Positions 41,300-50,114 of a DNA stretch of 64,000 bases are shown one piece after another (position 1 is the first letter of the stretch; each line of letters begins with the position of its first letter). The notes below the pieces were generated by a model. That model was not told the origin of the DNA, did no database searches, and was given only the letters and a program-made list of their open reading frames with translations. The stretch comes from SZUA-287 sp036397975 (GTDB lineage Bacteria > Bacteroidota > Ignavibacteria > UBA10030 > UBA6906): the NCBI GenBank assembly GCA_036397975.1, contig DASWHW010000099.1, forward strand, positions 35,088-99,087. The letters run 5' to 3'. Made by a program: the position numbers and the translations under genes.

Positions 41300-42591
41300 G
41301 CACAAAACATGTCATTGTCATTGCATTGTCCTTAATCATCACCGCGCTTGTGTTTGTGCGAGGAATCCTCCCCGGGTTCACCACCATTGGAACGGACTTC
41401 CCGAATTACTACACGTCTGCTCGTCTGGTAATGGAAGGAAGTGCCGCTGACTCGCTCTACAGCACAACATGGTTTCAGAAACAGATTGAGCGTTTCGGGA
41501 TAACTCAGCAAGGAAAGTTCTCCCCCTTTCCCCCTCCCACTGCTCTCGCATACATACCCGTCGCGTTTTTCAATCCCCTGAATGCACTGAGGATTGTCAC
41601 AGCAGCAAACATCCTATTCCTCCTTCTGTCAATACTTCTTCTTCAGAAGATTCTGAAATGTGACATCTGGGATGCAGCGCTCGTCGTACTCCTCGCCGGT
41701 TCAGGCCTGATAAACTGCTTTCGTTTTGGACAAATGTACATTGCACTTTCCCTTTCCATTATTGCCGGCTTTTATTTCTTCAGAACAAAGAGACCGATGC
41801 TGGCTGGAATTTGTTTTGGCTTGTTCATCCCGATCAAGTACTTTGCGGCCGTTGTCGTCCTGTACTTCGCTCTAAAGAAACAGTGGCGTTTGGTGATAGC
41901 TTCAACGATCACAGCGTGCACAATCCTCGGCATAAGCATCATTACCTTGGGATGGAATATCCACACTCAGTTCTTGTTCACCGAAGCGCCAAAACATCTT
42001 GCATCGAATCTGATTCTTCAAACCCCCTTTTCCTTTACCTTTCAATCGTGGGACAGCCTCTTTCGCACTCTGTTTGTTTTCGACTCTCAGTTCAATCCCA
42101 CCCCCTTGTTTGACAGCCCGCCTCTCTATATCGGATCAAAGCTTGTCGTCTCTTCTTTCCTTGTAATATTCACATCCTGGATGATGTACAAAGGCAAGCA
42201 GCGACACGAAGATGTCTCTTTTGAGCAGCTTTCAGTCTCCATCATTATCATCGCCGGCATTCTGATTTCACCTGCCTCGGCAACATATCACTTCCTTCTC
42301 CTTTGGCTCCCTGCTGGTTTGATGTTAACCCTTCTTCATCGGTTCGGAAGGAAAAGAGAGTGGTTCCTTTTTCTTGGACTATATGGGATTATTGGGTTTA
42401 TTCCTTACAGTATTTTTAGTGGATTTGACGGGAAGGGAGCTCTGACTGCGCTTGCTTACCCTCGGTTGTTCCTGGTATCCGTTCTCTATGTTCTTACCGC
42501 CAAGTCGATATTTTCTTACATTGAATCTATCAGAACGGAAGCAAATAAAGCGGATCTTGAGGTTTTCAACAAAAGAGAACTAAAACCGTAA
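41296..42591 (+). CDS. GT87/DUF2029-type polytopic glycosyltransferase
   Basis: 431 residues with about ten hydrophobic segments. The first extracytoplasmic loop has GTDFPNYYTSARLVMEG and then FSPFPPPTALAYIPVAFF, the DUF2029 (GT-C fold) pattern in which the aspartate of GTDF is the likely catalytic residue. Such enzymes use polyprenyl-phosphate sugars on the periplasmic side. ATGA overlap with the GT9 gene indicates coupling. The GT9 and GT87 pair implies a glycan built in the cytoplasm and finished outside. Confidence 0.82.
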   Translation: MSTKHVIVIALSLIITALVFVRGILPGFTTIGTDFPNYYTSARLVMEGSAADSLYSTTWFQKQIERFGITQQGKFSPFPPPTALAYIPVAFFNPLNALRIVTAANILFLLLSILLLQKILKCDIWDAALVVLLAGSGLINCFRFGQMYIALSLSIIAGFYFFRTKRPMLAGICFGLFIPIKYFAAVVVLYFALKKQWRLVIASTITACTILGISIITLGWNIHTQFLFTEAPKHLASNLILQTPFSFTFQSWDSLFRTLFVFDSQFNPTPLFDSPPLYIGSKLVVSSFLVIFTSWMMYKGKQRHEDVSFEQLSVSIIIIAGILISPASATYHFLLLWLPAGLMLTLLHRFGRKREWFLFLGLYGIIGFIPYSIFSGFDGKGALTALAYPRLFLVSVLYVLTAKSIFSYIESIRTEANKADLEVFNKRELKP

Positions 42592-42658
42592 CAGCAACGT
42601 TAAGACCACAGAGCTTTCCGTAGTTTCATGAGTTTACTTCACGAGTATTGGGTATTGG

Positions 42659-43891
42659 ATGTTTAGATTAGGGGTGACGATTGTTCTTCTCTTGTTTCAG
42701 GTTTTGGTCTATTGGCGACTCGCGATTTGGCTGAAGGGTTCTTTTCCGAACCATCGTAAAGTTCTTTGGATTCTCCGAATTCTAAGCTCGGTTTTCACGG
42801 GCGCTGCCATTTATGTCCTAACATTCCGTCCCGATGCAAGCAGTATTCCTGTATGGACTCAGTTCTTCACCATGTATCCCTTTTTCATCTGGCATGGTGC
42901 AACTATCTTTCTTGGGATAATCTTCCTCGTCTCGCTCATTGTTCGCCTCCCGTTCCAGGCGGTGTTTTCTCTTGCTCGATGGATTCCTTCTACGAAGAAG
43001 AAAATTGTTGCAGTACAAACGACACCGCAATTCAAAGAGTTTGATGCGTCACGAAGATCCTTTATTCGACGAGGTATGTATGGTCTTACGGCAGCTTCAT
43101 TTGGCGGAAGCGCATACGGGTTCCTCGTTGAAAAGTCAAACCACGAGTTTACTAAGGCACACTTTCCTATCTCCAATCTCTCTCCAGCACTTGAAGGATT
43201 CACGATAACGCTTATTAGCGACATTCATTCCAGTCCATTCATGCTGAAAGCGGAGATGAAGGAATATGTCCGTCTCGTGAACAAGATCTCATCGGACATG
43301 ATTGTTGTTGACGGTGACTTTGTCAACAGTAATCTCGATGAAGTCTACCCTTTTGCCGAAGCATTTAGTGACCTGACTGCACCGCTTGGCGTCTATGGAG
43401 TCATGGGAAATCACGACTTCTACAATGCCAATCCTGAGTTGGTCGCAAGGGAGGTCGATGAGTGCGGCATTAAACTGCTGAGGAACGACAAGACAACCAT
43501 CGAGAAAGGTGATGGGAAATTTTACCTTGTTGGCGTGGATGATGTCGGCCGTGCACGAAGCGTCCCGGTGAAGCTGGATGAGGCAATGGGCGTTGCTCCT
43601 CTCAACATTCCCAAAATTCTCCTTTGTCATCGACCATATTACCTGGAACAGGCAGCTGACAAGGATATCGATCTCGTGCTAAGCGGACACACGCACGGAG
43701 GACAAGTTGTTTTGGGAAGATTCGGAGATGTTGTAGTGGCACCCGCCTCCCTTGCATCCCGGTACGTTTGGGGCAAGTATCACTTTGGCAAAACCCATAT
43801 GTATGTGTCACGCGGGATAGGAACCGTCGGACTTCCAATTCGACTCAACTGCCCACCGGAGATCACTCAAATCACACTCACACGTGCTTGA
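42659..43891 (+). CDS. Membrane-anchored metallophosphoesterase with internal twin-arginine motif
   Basis: 410 residues. Four hydrophobic segments at about 4-24, 36-55, 66-92 and 96-108, then a basic linker with SRRSFIRRG (131-139) and a soft hydrophobic stretch to about 155. The phosphoesterase core follows: DIH (188-190), GD (219-220), GNHD (250-253) and GHTHGGQ (343-349), a full metal-site set of the YkuE/YaeI type. Related enzymes cleave lipid phosphates. No strong Shine-Dalgarno precedes the ATG. It is 67 bases after the GT87 gene and may share its transcript. Confidence 0.85.
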   Translation: MFRLGVTIVLLLFQVLVYWRLAIWLKGSFPNHRKVLWILRILSSVFTGAAIYVLTFRPDASSIPVWTQFFTMYPFFIWHGATIFLGIIFLVSLIVRLPFQAVFSLARWIPSTKKKIVAVQTTPQFKEFDASRRSFIRRGMYGLTAASFGGSAYGFLVEKSNHEFTKAHFPISNLSPALEGFTITLISDIHSSPFMLKAEMKEYVRLVNKISSDMIVVDGDFVNSNLDEVYPFAEAFSDLTAPLGVYGVMGNHDFYNANPELVAREVDECGIKLLRNDKTTIEKGDGKFYLVGVDDVGRARSVPVKLDEAMGVAPLNIPKILLCHRPYYLEQAADKDIDLVLSGHTHGGQVVLGRFGDVVVAPASLASRYVWGKYHFGKTHMYVSRGIGTVGLPIRLNCPPEITQITLTRA

Positions 43892-43963
43892 CCTGCGGCC
43901 CAAACCGTTCGGCATATTGCTAATCGCATGTGTCGAGAGAAAAGCCTTTTTCATCTGGTAGCG

Positions 43964-45433
43964 ATGATTATTCTTTACTATCCCCAGAACACGCCTCCAA
44001 GGATGGGTCGCCTTCCCCTCTCCACACTCGCTCTTGGAGCTGTCCTTGAGGGATCGCATGACTATGTGTTTGTCGATGGGAATGTTGACCGAAACGCTTA
44101 TGAGAGCATTACCAAGCTCCTTCGAAGTTCCCAGGAAAAAGTTATTCTCGCCGTCTCCGTCATGCCAGGGACGCAGATGCTGAATGCGATCGCGCATTGC
44201 AAAACGTGGAAATCTAGGTTCCCGAAAATGACCATCATCTGGGGTGGTTATTTTCCATCGATGCATGCGGAGGCAGTACTCAACTCTGATTATGTAGATT
44301 ACGTTGTCAGGGGTCAGGGAGAACGATCCCTCCCGAAGTTCCTCGAAAACATACTGGCGGATAAACCCCCGAGCGAGGTCGAGAATACCTCCTACAAGAT
44401 AGATGGGAACTTCATTCATAATCCGGAACTCCCGATTTACGATCCTAATGAGCGTCCTCCTCTTCCCTTTCACCGAATTAACATGGATGATTACGCTTTG
44501 CCGACATTCATTGGGAGTCGCACATTCTGTCACGAGTCAAGCGTGGGATGTCCGCATAAGTGTAACTTCTGCGGTGTTGTCGATGTTTTCCATAGTCGAT
44601 GGAAAGCCGAAACGCCCGAGCGCACTCTGCAGACTGTTCAACTCCTCAAGAGTCGCTACGGTCTGAACGGGATTGAATTCCATGACAGCGATTTCTTTGT
44701 CTCTGAGAGTCGAGTTGCTGCGCTGGCAAAAGGACTCATCGGCTTCAACTTACAGTGGTGGGGTGAGGGCCGAGTCGATACACTTCTCAACTATGCTCCA
44801 GAGACCTGGGAATTGATGCAGAGGAGCGGGTTGCGGATGATATTTTTCGGCGCCGAATCCGGTCTGGATGAGACGCTAAAGCTGATGGATAAGGGGGGAG
44901 TGACACGCGAAAAGACAAAGTCCATCGCATCTCTCTGTGCAAAGTATGATATCCAGTCAGAATTTTCATTTGTCATGGGAGCAAACCCAACCCGTACCGA
45001 GGAGGACATAGACGCAACCATCGATCTAATGTATGAACTCGAAGAAATCAATCCCCGATCCCAAATGCATCCATTCATCTACACCCCTGTCCCATTCGGG
45101 ACTATTTACGACAATGCGGTCGAAGGCGGGCTCAACTATCCGAAAAACCTTGATGAGTGGGCAACGCATGAATGGGCGCAGTATACCCTAAGGCGGAATC
45201 CCCATACTCCGTGGCTTACCCCTCGCTTGTACAAAAAAATCATTAACTTTCGCGCGGTTCATCAATCATATTATCCCAAGACAAACGATCGGACCCTCGC
45301 TCCATGGAAGATCTCTTTTCTCAGGAACCTATCTTCATGGCGTTACAAGAGTCGGATCTTCACTGGTGCTTATGAACTTCGGCTCTTTCTTCGACTCTTG
45401 ACAAAGTCACAACCATCATTCGAGGGATTCTAA
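43964..45433 (+). CDS. Radical SAM enzyme with N-terminal cobalamin-binding domain (third, distinct)
   Basis: 489 residues. The N-terminal half has the B12-domain pattern (LSTLALGAVLEGSHDYVFVDGN, IIWGGYFPSMHAE, VVRGQGERSLPKFLE). The radical SAM core has CPHKCNFC near residue 195, GIEFHDSDFFV and GAESGLDETLKLMDKGG. It is not close to copies A and B: the motifs around the cluster and the WGEGRVDTL segment differ, matching the more general methyltransferase/BchE branch. Start at the ATG at 43964; an ATG at 43928 adds 12 residues. It closes the cluster. Confidence 0.83.
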   Translation: MIILYYPQNTPPRMGRLPLSTLALGAVLEGSHDYVFVDGNVDRNAYESITKLLRSSQEKVILAVSVMPGTQMLNAIAHCKTWKSRFPKMTIIWGGYFPSMHAEAVLNSDYVDYVVRGQGERSLPKFLENILADKPPSEVENTSYKIDGNFIHNPELPIYDPNERPPLPFHRINMDDYALPTFIGSRTFCHESSVGCPHKCNFCGVVDVFHSRWKAETPERTLQTVQLLKSRYGLNGIEFHDSDFFVSESRVAALAKGLIGFNLQWWGEGRVDTLLNYAPETWELMQRSGLRMIFFGAESGLDETLKLMDKGGVTREKTKSIASLCAKYDIQSEFSFVMGANPTRTEEDIDATIDLMYELEEINPRSQMHPFIYTPVPFGTIYDNAVEGGLNYPKNLDEWATHEWAQYTLRRNPHTPWLTPRLYKKIINFRAVHQSYYPKTNDRTLAPWKISFLRNLSSWRYKSRIFTGAYELRLFLRLLTKSQPSFEGF

Positions 45434-45512
45434 AGAAGTCCATAGAATGTCAAGAAACAGTTTGGCCACTCAACCAATGGAAGAGAAAAATTATCATAAC
45501 CCTATTCTTTCA

Positions 45513-45541
45513 TTGCAATTAAGACGAGCAATAAATATATT
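45513..45541 (+). promoter_or_regulatory. Promoter of the nucleoside salvage operon
   Basis: TTGCAA (45513-45518), 17 bases, TATATT (45536-45541), 28 bases before the cdd ATG. Confidence 0.7.
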
Positions 45542-45569
45542 CCTGCAGCTTCCATTGGAACATGATTGA

Positions 45570-45974
45570 ATGACCTATAAGTCCCTCGCAAAACGAGCCC
45601 AAGCTGCACGAAAGCACTCGCACTCTCCCTATTCGCAGTTCCGCGTTGGGGCCGCCCTCCTTTCGAAGACAGGTAAAGTTTTCACCGGATGCAACATTGA
45701 AATCAGCACTTTTGCGTTAACGATTTGTGCAGAACGCACTGCTATCTTCAAGGCAATTTCCGAGGGGAGCAGTCGGTTCAAGGCTATCGCAATTGCAACT
45801 GATGAGAGTGGGTTTACCCCACCCTGTGGCGCGTGCAGACAGGTTTTGATGGATCTCGCAGGCAATATTGACGTGCTTATCACGAATCGCCGTGGAGTGA
45901 TCAGGCAGTACACACTTGAAGAGCTGTTTCCTCTTCCCTTTGGCGCTGACAATCTTAAGAGGAATAGAAAATGA
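45570..45974 (+). CDS. cdd: Cytidine deaminase
   Basis: Deaminates cytidine and deoxycytidine to uridine forms. 134 residues, the small tetrameric type. Seen: HSPYSQFRVGAAL, TGCNIE, zinc and proton-relay motif CAERTAIF with the catalytic Glu, and PCGACRQV with two zinc cysteines. First gene of the cdd-tdk-nupC-pnp operon; its stop overlaps the tdk start by four bases (ATGA). Confidence 0.96.
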   Translation: MTYKSLAKRAQAARKHSHSPYSQFRVGAALLSKTGKVFTGCNIEISTFALTICAERTAIFKAISEGSSRFKAIAIATDESGFTPPCGACRQVLMDLAGNIDVLITNRRGVIRQYTLEELFPLPFGADNLKRNRK

Positions 45975-46546
45975 GTGCTCCGACAATTCAATACTCCCCG
46001 CAAGGTACAGGATGGATCGAAGTAATCGCCGGATGTATGTTCAGCGGTAAGACCGAGGAGCTGATCAGAAGGATCCGACGTGCTCAAATTGCAAAGCAAA
46101 ACGTCGCGATCTTTAAGCCTGGGCTAGACAACAGATACAGCTCCAACCATATCGTATCCCATAGCGAGGATAAGTTACTTTCGACGGCTGTTAAACATCC
46201 TACAGAGATAATAGCTCTTTCAAAGGATGCACAGGTCGTGGGCATCGATGAGGGACAGTTCTTCTCTCCCGATCTTGTTGATGTGGCTGAGAGTCTGGCC
46301 AATCAAGGAAAGCGGGTTATTATCGCTGGCCTGGATCAAGATTACCGAGGAGTCCCTTTTGAGCCGATGCCACAGCTCTTGGCGGTCGCTGAATATATCA
46401 CAAAGACCCTCGCAATATGTGTCATCTGCGGAAACCCTGCCGATCGCACCCAGCGGACCACTACGGCTCATGAGCGTGTGTTGGTGGGTGCGAGAGACAG
46501 TTATGAGGCTCGATGCAGACGCTGCTTTGCACCTCCTTCCGATTAG
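45971..46546 (+). CDS. tdk: Thymidine kinase, type II
   Basis: Phosphorylates thymidine with ATP. 191 residues. Seen: the P-loop GCMFSGKTEELIRRI near residue 17, the catalytic region GIDEGQFF near 87, IIAGLDQDYRG, and the C-terminal zinc lasso with CVICGNPA and CRRCF. All motifs of the TK1-like family are intact. nupC follows after 61 bases. Confidence 0.96.
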   Translation: MSAPTIQYSPQGTGWIEVIAGCMFSGKTEELIRRIRRAQIAKQNVAIFKPGLDNRYSSNHIVSHSEDKLLSTAVKHPTEIIALSKDAQVVGIDEGQFFSPDLVDVAESLANQGKRVIIAGLDQDYRGVPFEPMPQLLAVAEYITKTLAICVICGNPADRTQRTTTAHERVLVGARDSYEARCRRCFAPPSD

Positions 46547-46607
46547 TATCAGCTTCGAGTGACACCCATTAAATCCTCTTTCCATAAGCAGCAAAGGATC
46601 ATATCTC

Positions 46608-47963
46608 ATGGCAATCAGCGCGGTCATCAATGGAATTGTCGGACTTGCCGTCCTTGTGGGGATAGCGCTTCTATTCTCGAACAACCGTCGCAAGATAAAC
46701 TGGCGTCTTGTTGGCTCCGGTCTGGGACTGCAACTTGTATTTGCTATCTTGATCCTGAAGGGGGGAGAACTCTCAACTTATTGGAATCCACTTGGATGGC
46801 CAAAGTTGTTCTTTGAGATATTGAGTAAGGGATTTGTTGTCGTGCTTGGCTTTACCACGAAGGGAGCACAGTTCATCTTTGGCCAGCTCGCAATTAGTCC
46901 AGGGGCCGAGGGAAGTCTTGGGTTTTTCTTTGCATTTCAGGTGTTGCCAACCATCATTTTCTTCGCATCGCTTATGTCCGTTCTTTATTATCTTGGAGTT
47001 ATGCAATGGGTGGTGCAGGGGATGGCCTGGGTAATGGCTCGAGTTATGGGGACAAGTGGTGCAGAATCTCTTTCAAACACCGCAAACATCTTCGTCGGAC
47101 AGACGGAAGCGCCTCTCATGATTCGTCCGTTCATCAAGGGAATGACCCAGTCAGAACTCCTAACAATTATGGTTGGGGGAATGGCGACAATTGCTGGTGG
47201 TGTTCTTGCAGCGTATGTGCAGATGCTTGGCAATTCTTATGCAATCGCCCATTCCCTTCCACTTGATATTGCTCAGGCAAAATTTGCGGCACAACTCCTG
47301 GGCGCAAGCCTAATGGCTGCACCTGCTGGGCTCGCTATCGCAAAGATACTCTATCCTGAAACTGAGGAATCTGAGACGAAGGGTACGGTGAAGGTGAAGG
47401 TGGAGAAAAATGCATCGAACGTTATTGAGGCCGCGGCGGCCGGAGCATCAGACGGTCTTCAGCTTGCGCTGAATGTGGGCGCAATGCTTCTCGCCTTCAT
47501 TGCCCTGATTGCCCTTGTGAATGCTTTGCTCGGATCTCTTGGAGATATCACCGGCTGGAATGCAGCACTCCAGCAGTCCTTTGGACAACCCCTATCGCTC
47601 CAACTGGTTCTTGGGTTGGTACTTCAGTATCTCGCCTTCGCAATTGGTGTTCCTTGGGAAGAAGCCCTCCATGTAGGATCACTAATCGGGACGAAGGTTG
47701 TATTGAATGAATTTGTTGGATATCTCGATCTATCTCAATTAATAACTGCAGGTAAACTAGTTTCCGATAAGGCTATACTTATGTCTACTTTCGCACTTTG
47801 CGGGTTCGCGAACTTCTCTTCTATCGCAATCCAAATTGGTGGGCTTTCACCTCTGGCACCGGAGCGAAGAAAGGATCTCGCCTCCCTCGGGCTGAAGGCC
47901 GTCCTTGGGGGGACTCTTGCCAACTTGATGACGGCGACTATTGCAGGAATGCTTCTGGGATGA
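46608..47963 (+). CDS. nupC: Concentrative nucleoside transporter (NupC/CNT family)
   Basis: Sodium- or proton-coupled nucleoside uptake. 451 residues with about nine to ten membrane segments. Seen: GTSGAESLSNTANIFVGQTEAPLMIRPF, the classical CNT motif for nucleoside binding, GGMATIAGGVLAAYV, NVGAMLLAFIALIAL, and GVPWEEALHVGSLIGTKVVLNEFVGY. Between the fifth and sixth segments a charged insert (about 245-280, TEESETKGTVKVKVEKNA) is longer than in E. coli NupC. Shine-Dalgarno AAAGGA. Confidence 0.94.
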   Translation: MAISAVINGIVGLAVLVGIALLFSNNRRKINWRLVGSGLGLQLVFAILILKGGELSTYWNPLGWPKLFFEILSKGFVVVLGFTTKGAQFIFGQLAISPGAEGSLGFFFAFQVLPTIIFFASLMSVLYYLGVMQWVVQGMAWVMARVMGTSGAESLSNTANIFVGQTEAPLMIRPFIKGMTQSELLTIMVGGMATIAGGVLAAYVQMLGNSYAIAHSLPLDIAQAKFAAQLLGASLMAAPAGLAIAKILYPETEESETKGTVKVKVEKNASNVIEAAAAGASDGLQLALNVGAMLLAFIALIALVNALLGSLGDITGWNAALQQSFGQPLSLQLVLGLVLQYLAFAIGVPWEEALHVGSLIGTKVVLNEFVGYLDLSQLITAGKLVSDKAILMSTFALCGFANFSSIAIQIGGLSPLAPERRKDLASLGLKAVLGGTLANLMTATIAGMLLG

Positions 47964-48766
47964 ACACAGCTTCGGCCCAACATCTGGACGACTCGGTCAA
48001 ATTTATTCGGAAGCATTCATCAATCGAGCCTAGCGTCGCTCTGATTCTCGGTTCGGGTCTAGGAGAATACGCGGACTCATTTACTTCGCCGGAAATCATT
48101 TCCAGTGCAGACATCCCCTATTTTCCGAGGTCAAGCGTTGCGGGGCACCGCGGAAAACTTGTTTTCGGAGGGGTGTCTACAAAGAATGTCTTGGCTTTCC
48201 AGGGCAGAGTTCACCTATATGAGGGTCACTCCGCTGATTCTGTTGTCTATCCCGTTCGCGTCGCTCAGAGACTTGGCGTCAAGCAGATTATCTTGACCAA
48301 TGCTGCCGGTGGAATCGGCAGACATCTTTGGCCAGGGGCACTAATGCTGATCTCTGATCACATTAATCTGTTGGGTAAATCATATGTTGAGTTACCTCAA
48401 ATATCATCCTTCAGTGGAAAGATTTACAGTAGTCAGCTAAATGAAATTGCAGTTGCTTCTTCAGCAAAAATCGGTTTGAAGATAGCCTCTGGAGTCTATG
48501 TTGGACTGAGAGGACCTTCGTATGAAACTACCTCAGAGGTGGAAATGATACTCAAGTTGGGAGGCGATGCGGTGGGTATGTCTACCGTTCTTGAAGCATC
48601 CTTGGGAGCACACCTGGGCATGGAGGTTATGGGGATTTCCTGTGTTACCAATATGGGAACTGGAATTAGCGGGGAAAAGCTCAGCCATTCCGAGGTGACG
48701 GAGGTGGCCGCGAGTGTTACAAAGGACTTTAGTGGCTTGCTTACAGAGATTATTTCACGGATTTGA
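47960..48766 (+). CDS. Purine nucleoside phosphorylase (trimeric, PNP type)
   Basis: Splits purine nucleosides with phosphate into base and ribose 1-phosphate. 268 residues from the ATG at 47960, in an ATGA overlap with nupC; the frame is open upstream to 47798 but that part lies inside nupC. Seen: ILGSGLGEY, AGHRGKLV, FQGRVHLYEGH, LTNAAGGI, GPSYETTSEVEM and AVGMSTVLEA, the full trimeric PNP motif set. It completes the salvage operon with cytidine deaminase, thymidine kinase and the transporter. Confidence 0.95.
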   Translation: MNTASAQHLDDSVKFIRKHSSIEPSVALILGSGLGEYADSFTSPEIISSADIPYFPRSSVAGHRGKLVFGGVSTKNVLAFQGRVHLYEGHSADSVVYPVRVAQRLGVKQIILTNAAGGIGRHLWPGALMLISDHINLLGKSYVELPQISSFSGKIYSSQLNEIAVASSAKIGLKIASGVYVGLRGPSYETTSEVEMILKLGGDAVGMSTVLEASLGAHLGMEVMGISCVTNMGTGISGEKLSHSEVTEVAASVTKDFSGLLTEIISRI

Positions 48767-48782
48767 GGATCAACCGCAGCTA

Positions 48783-49205
48783 CTAGGTTGCGTAGAATTG
48801 GTATAACATCAGGTAGATGACAACGCCAGTTACTGAGACGTAGAGCCAAATGGGAAGCGTCCAGCGGGCAATCCGCCGGTGCTTATCAAATTTCTTCGTC
48901 AAAGCTCTTGATAGAGTAATCCCGGCAAGAAATGGAACTGCCGCAGCAAGAATGGTATGGGAGATGAGAATTATAAAGTAAATCGATCTCGAAATCCCCT
49001 CCCCTGTGAATCTCACCGAACCGACTTCAAAGTGGTAGACAAGATACGACGTTAGGAAACCCACCGAAACGACAAGAGCGCTGATCATAAATCGTCGATG
49101 ACGAGAAACCTGTTTTTTTCGAATAAAGTAGAATCCGGTGAGAAGGAGCGCAGTAGTTGCGGTATTCAGAAGGGCGTTCAGGAGAGGGAGGTCCGAGAAT
49201 GTCAT
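48783..49205 (-). CDS. DUF420 membrane protein (CtaM-like)
   Basis: 140 residues with four membrane segments (about 10-28, 40-58, 78-97 and 115-135). The pattern SRHRRFMISALVVSVGFLTSYLVYH and FDKHRRIARWTLPIWLYVSVTGVVIYLMLY is DUF420 (YozB/CtaM), known in Gram-positive bacteria to help aa3 cytochrome oxidase maturation. It is the last gene of the oxidase operon, 12 bases after ctaB. Confidence 0.88.
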   Translation of the reverse strand: MTFSDLPLLNALLNTATTALLLTGFYFIRKKQVSRHRRFMISALVVSVGFLTSYLVYHFEVGSVRFTGEGISRSIYFIILISHTILAAAVPFLAGITLSRALTKKFDKHRRIARWTLPIWLYVSVTGVVIYLMLYQFYAT

Positions 49206-49217
49206 CCACGATCTCCT

Positions 49218-50114
49218 CTACAGCTTGTCGATTGCCATCAGAAACATCAACAACGGAAGATAGATGAGTGATGCAAAGAACACAGTTCGCGCTGCTCCAT
49301 TGGTCCGGAGCTTGAACAAGCGACACGCCGCTATGAAAAACAATATCCCAATGATCAAGGCAGAGACCCCGTACACTGTCCCGGTGGTGCTTGTCAACGT
49401 GAGAAGAATGGAAACTGGGATCAGGAGGGCCGAATGGATGAGTATCTGAATGCTCGTCTTCTGCCCGCTCTCGTCAAGTACAGTCAACATCGGATATCCA
49501 GCCCGCTCATAGTCTTTGCGGTACATCCAGGCAAGGGAATAAAAATGGGGCATTTGCCACAAGAAGAGAATTCCAAACAGAACTAATGCCTCAACGGTGA
49601 TTTCGCCGCGCACTGCCGTCCACCCGATAACAGGAGGAAGAGCCCCGGGAATCCCACCAATGACAGTGGAAAACGGCGTGATTCTTTTCAATGGGGTATA
49701 GAGGAACACGTAGCTCACTAGTGTCGTCGCGCCCAGAAACGCAGCCAGTAGATTCGTTGTGAGAAATAGGAAGACAACACCAGCCATTGAAAGGGTTGAT
49801 CCAAACACCAGCGCTTCATTCCTCGAGAGGCGGCCGGCAGGAAGAGGTCTATTCTCCGTCCGCCTCATCATTGCGTCGAAGTCTCTTTCTATGTACTGAT
49901 TGAGCGCACCGGCGCCCGCACCAATAAGTAACGTCCCGACGAACACATCGAGGAGTGGCACGAGCGGAAACGTGCCCCAAGCCGCCATGAAACAACTGAC
50001 GAGTGCAGTACAAACAGAGAGGAGAGTCAGTTCAGGCTTCATGAGGGTGATATAGTCAGTCACCCGTGACCTGGAAATCGAGACTGCACCTTCGGGGCTT
50101 ACGTTATGATTCAT
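49218..50114 (-). CDS. ctaB: Heme O synthase (protoheme IX farnesyltransferase)
   Basis: Adds a farnesyl group to heme B giving heme O. 298 residues, about nine membrane segments, UbiA fold. Seen: LMKPELTLLSVCTALV, the first Asp-rich motif NQYIERDFDAMMRRTENRPLPAGRLS near residue 80, GGIPGALPPVIGWTAVRGE, and YRKDYERAGYPMLTV for the second. It overlaps ctaA by four bases (ATGA). With ctaA it supplies heme A to the oxidase encoded upstream. Confidence 0.95.
   Translation of the reverse strand: MNHNVSPEGAVSISRSRVTDYITLMKPELTLLSVCTALVSCFMAAWGTFPLVPLLDVFVGTLLIGAGAGALNQYIERDFDAMMRRTENRPLPAGRLSRNEALVFGSTLSMAGVVFLFLTTNLLAAFLGATTLVSYVFLYTPLKRITPFSTVIGGIPGALPPVIGWTAVRGEITVEALVLFGILFLWQMPHFYSLAWMYRKDYERAGYPMLTVLDESGQKTSIQILIHSALLIPVSILLTLTSTTGTVYGVSALIIGILFFIAACRLFKLRTNGAARTVFFASLIYLPLLMFLMAIDKL

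Noticed and set aside
47798..47959. Upstream extension of the purine nucleoside phosphorylase gene
   Set aside because: It lies inside nupC; the ATG at 47960 in the ATGA overlap gives a normal-length enzyme.
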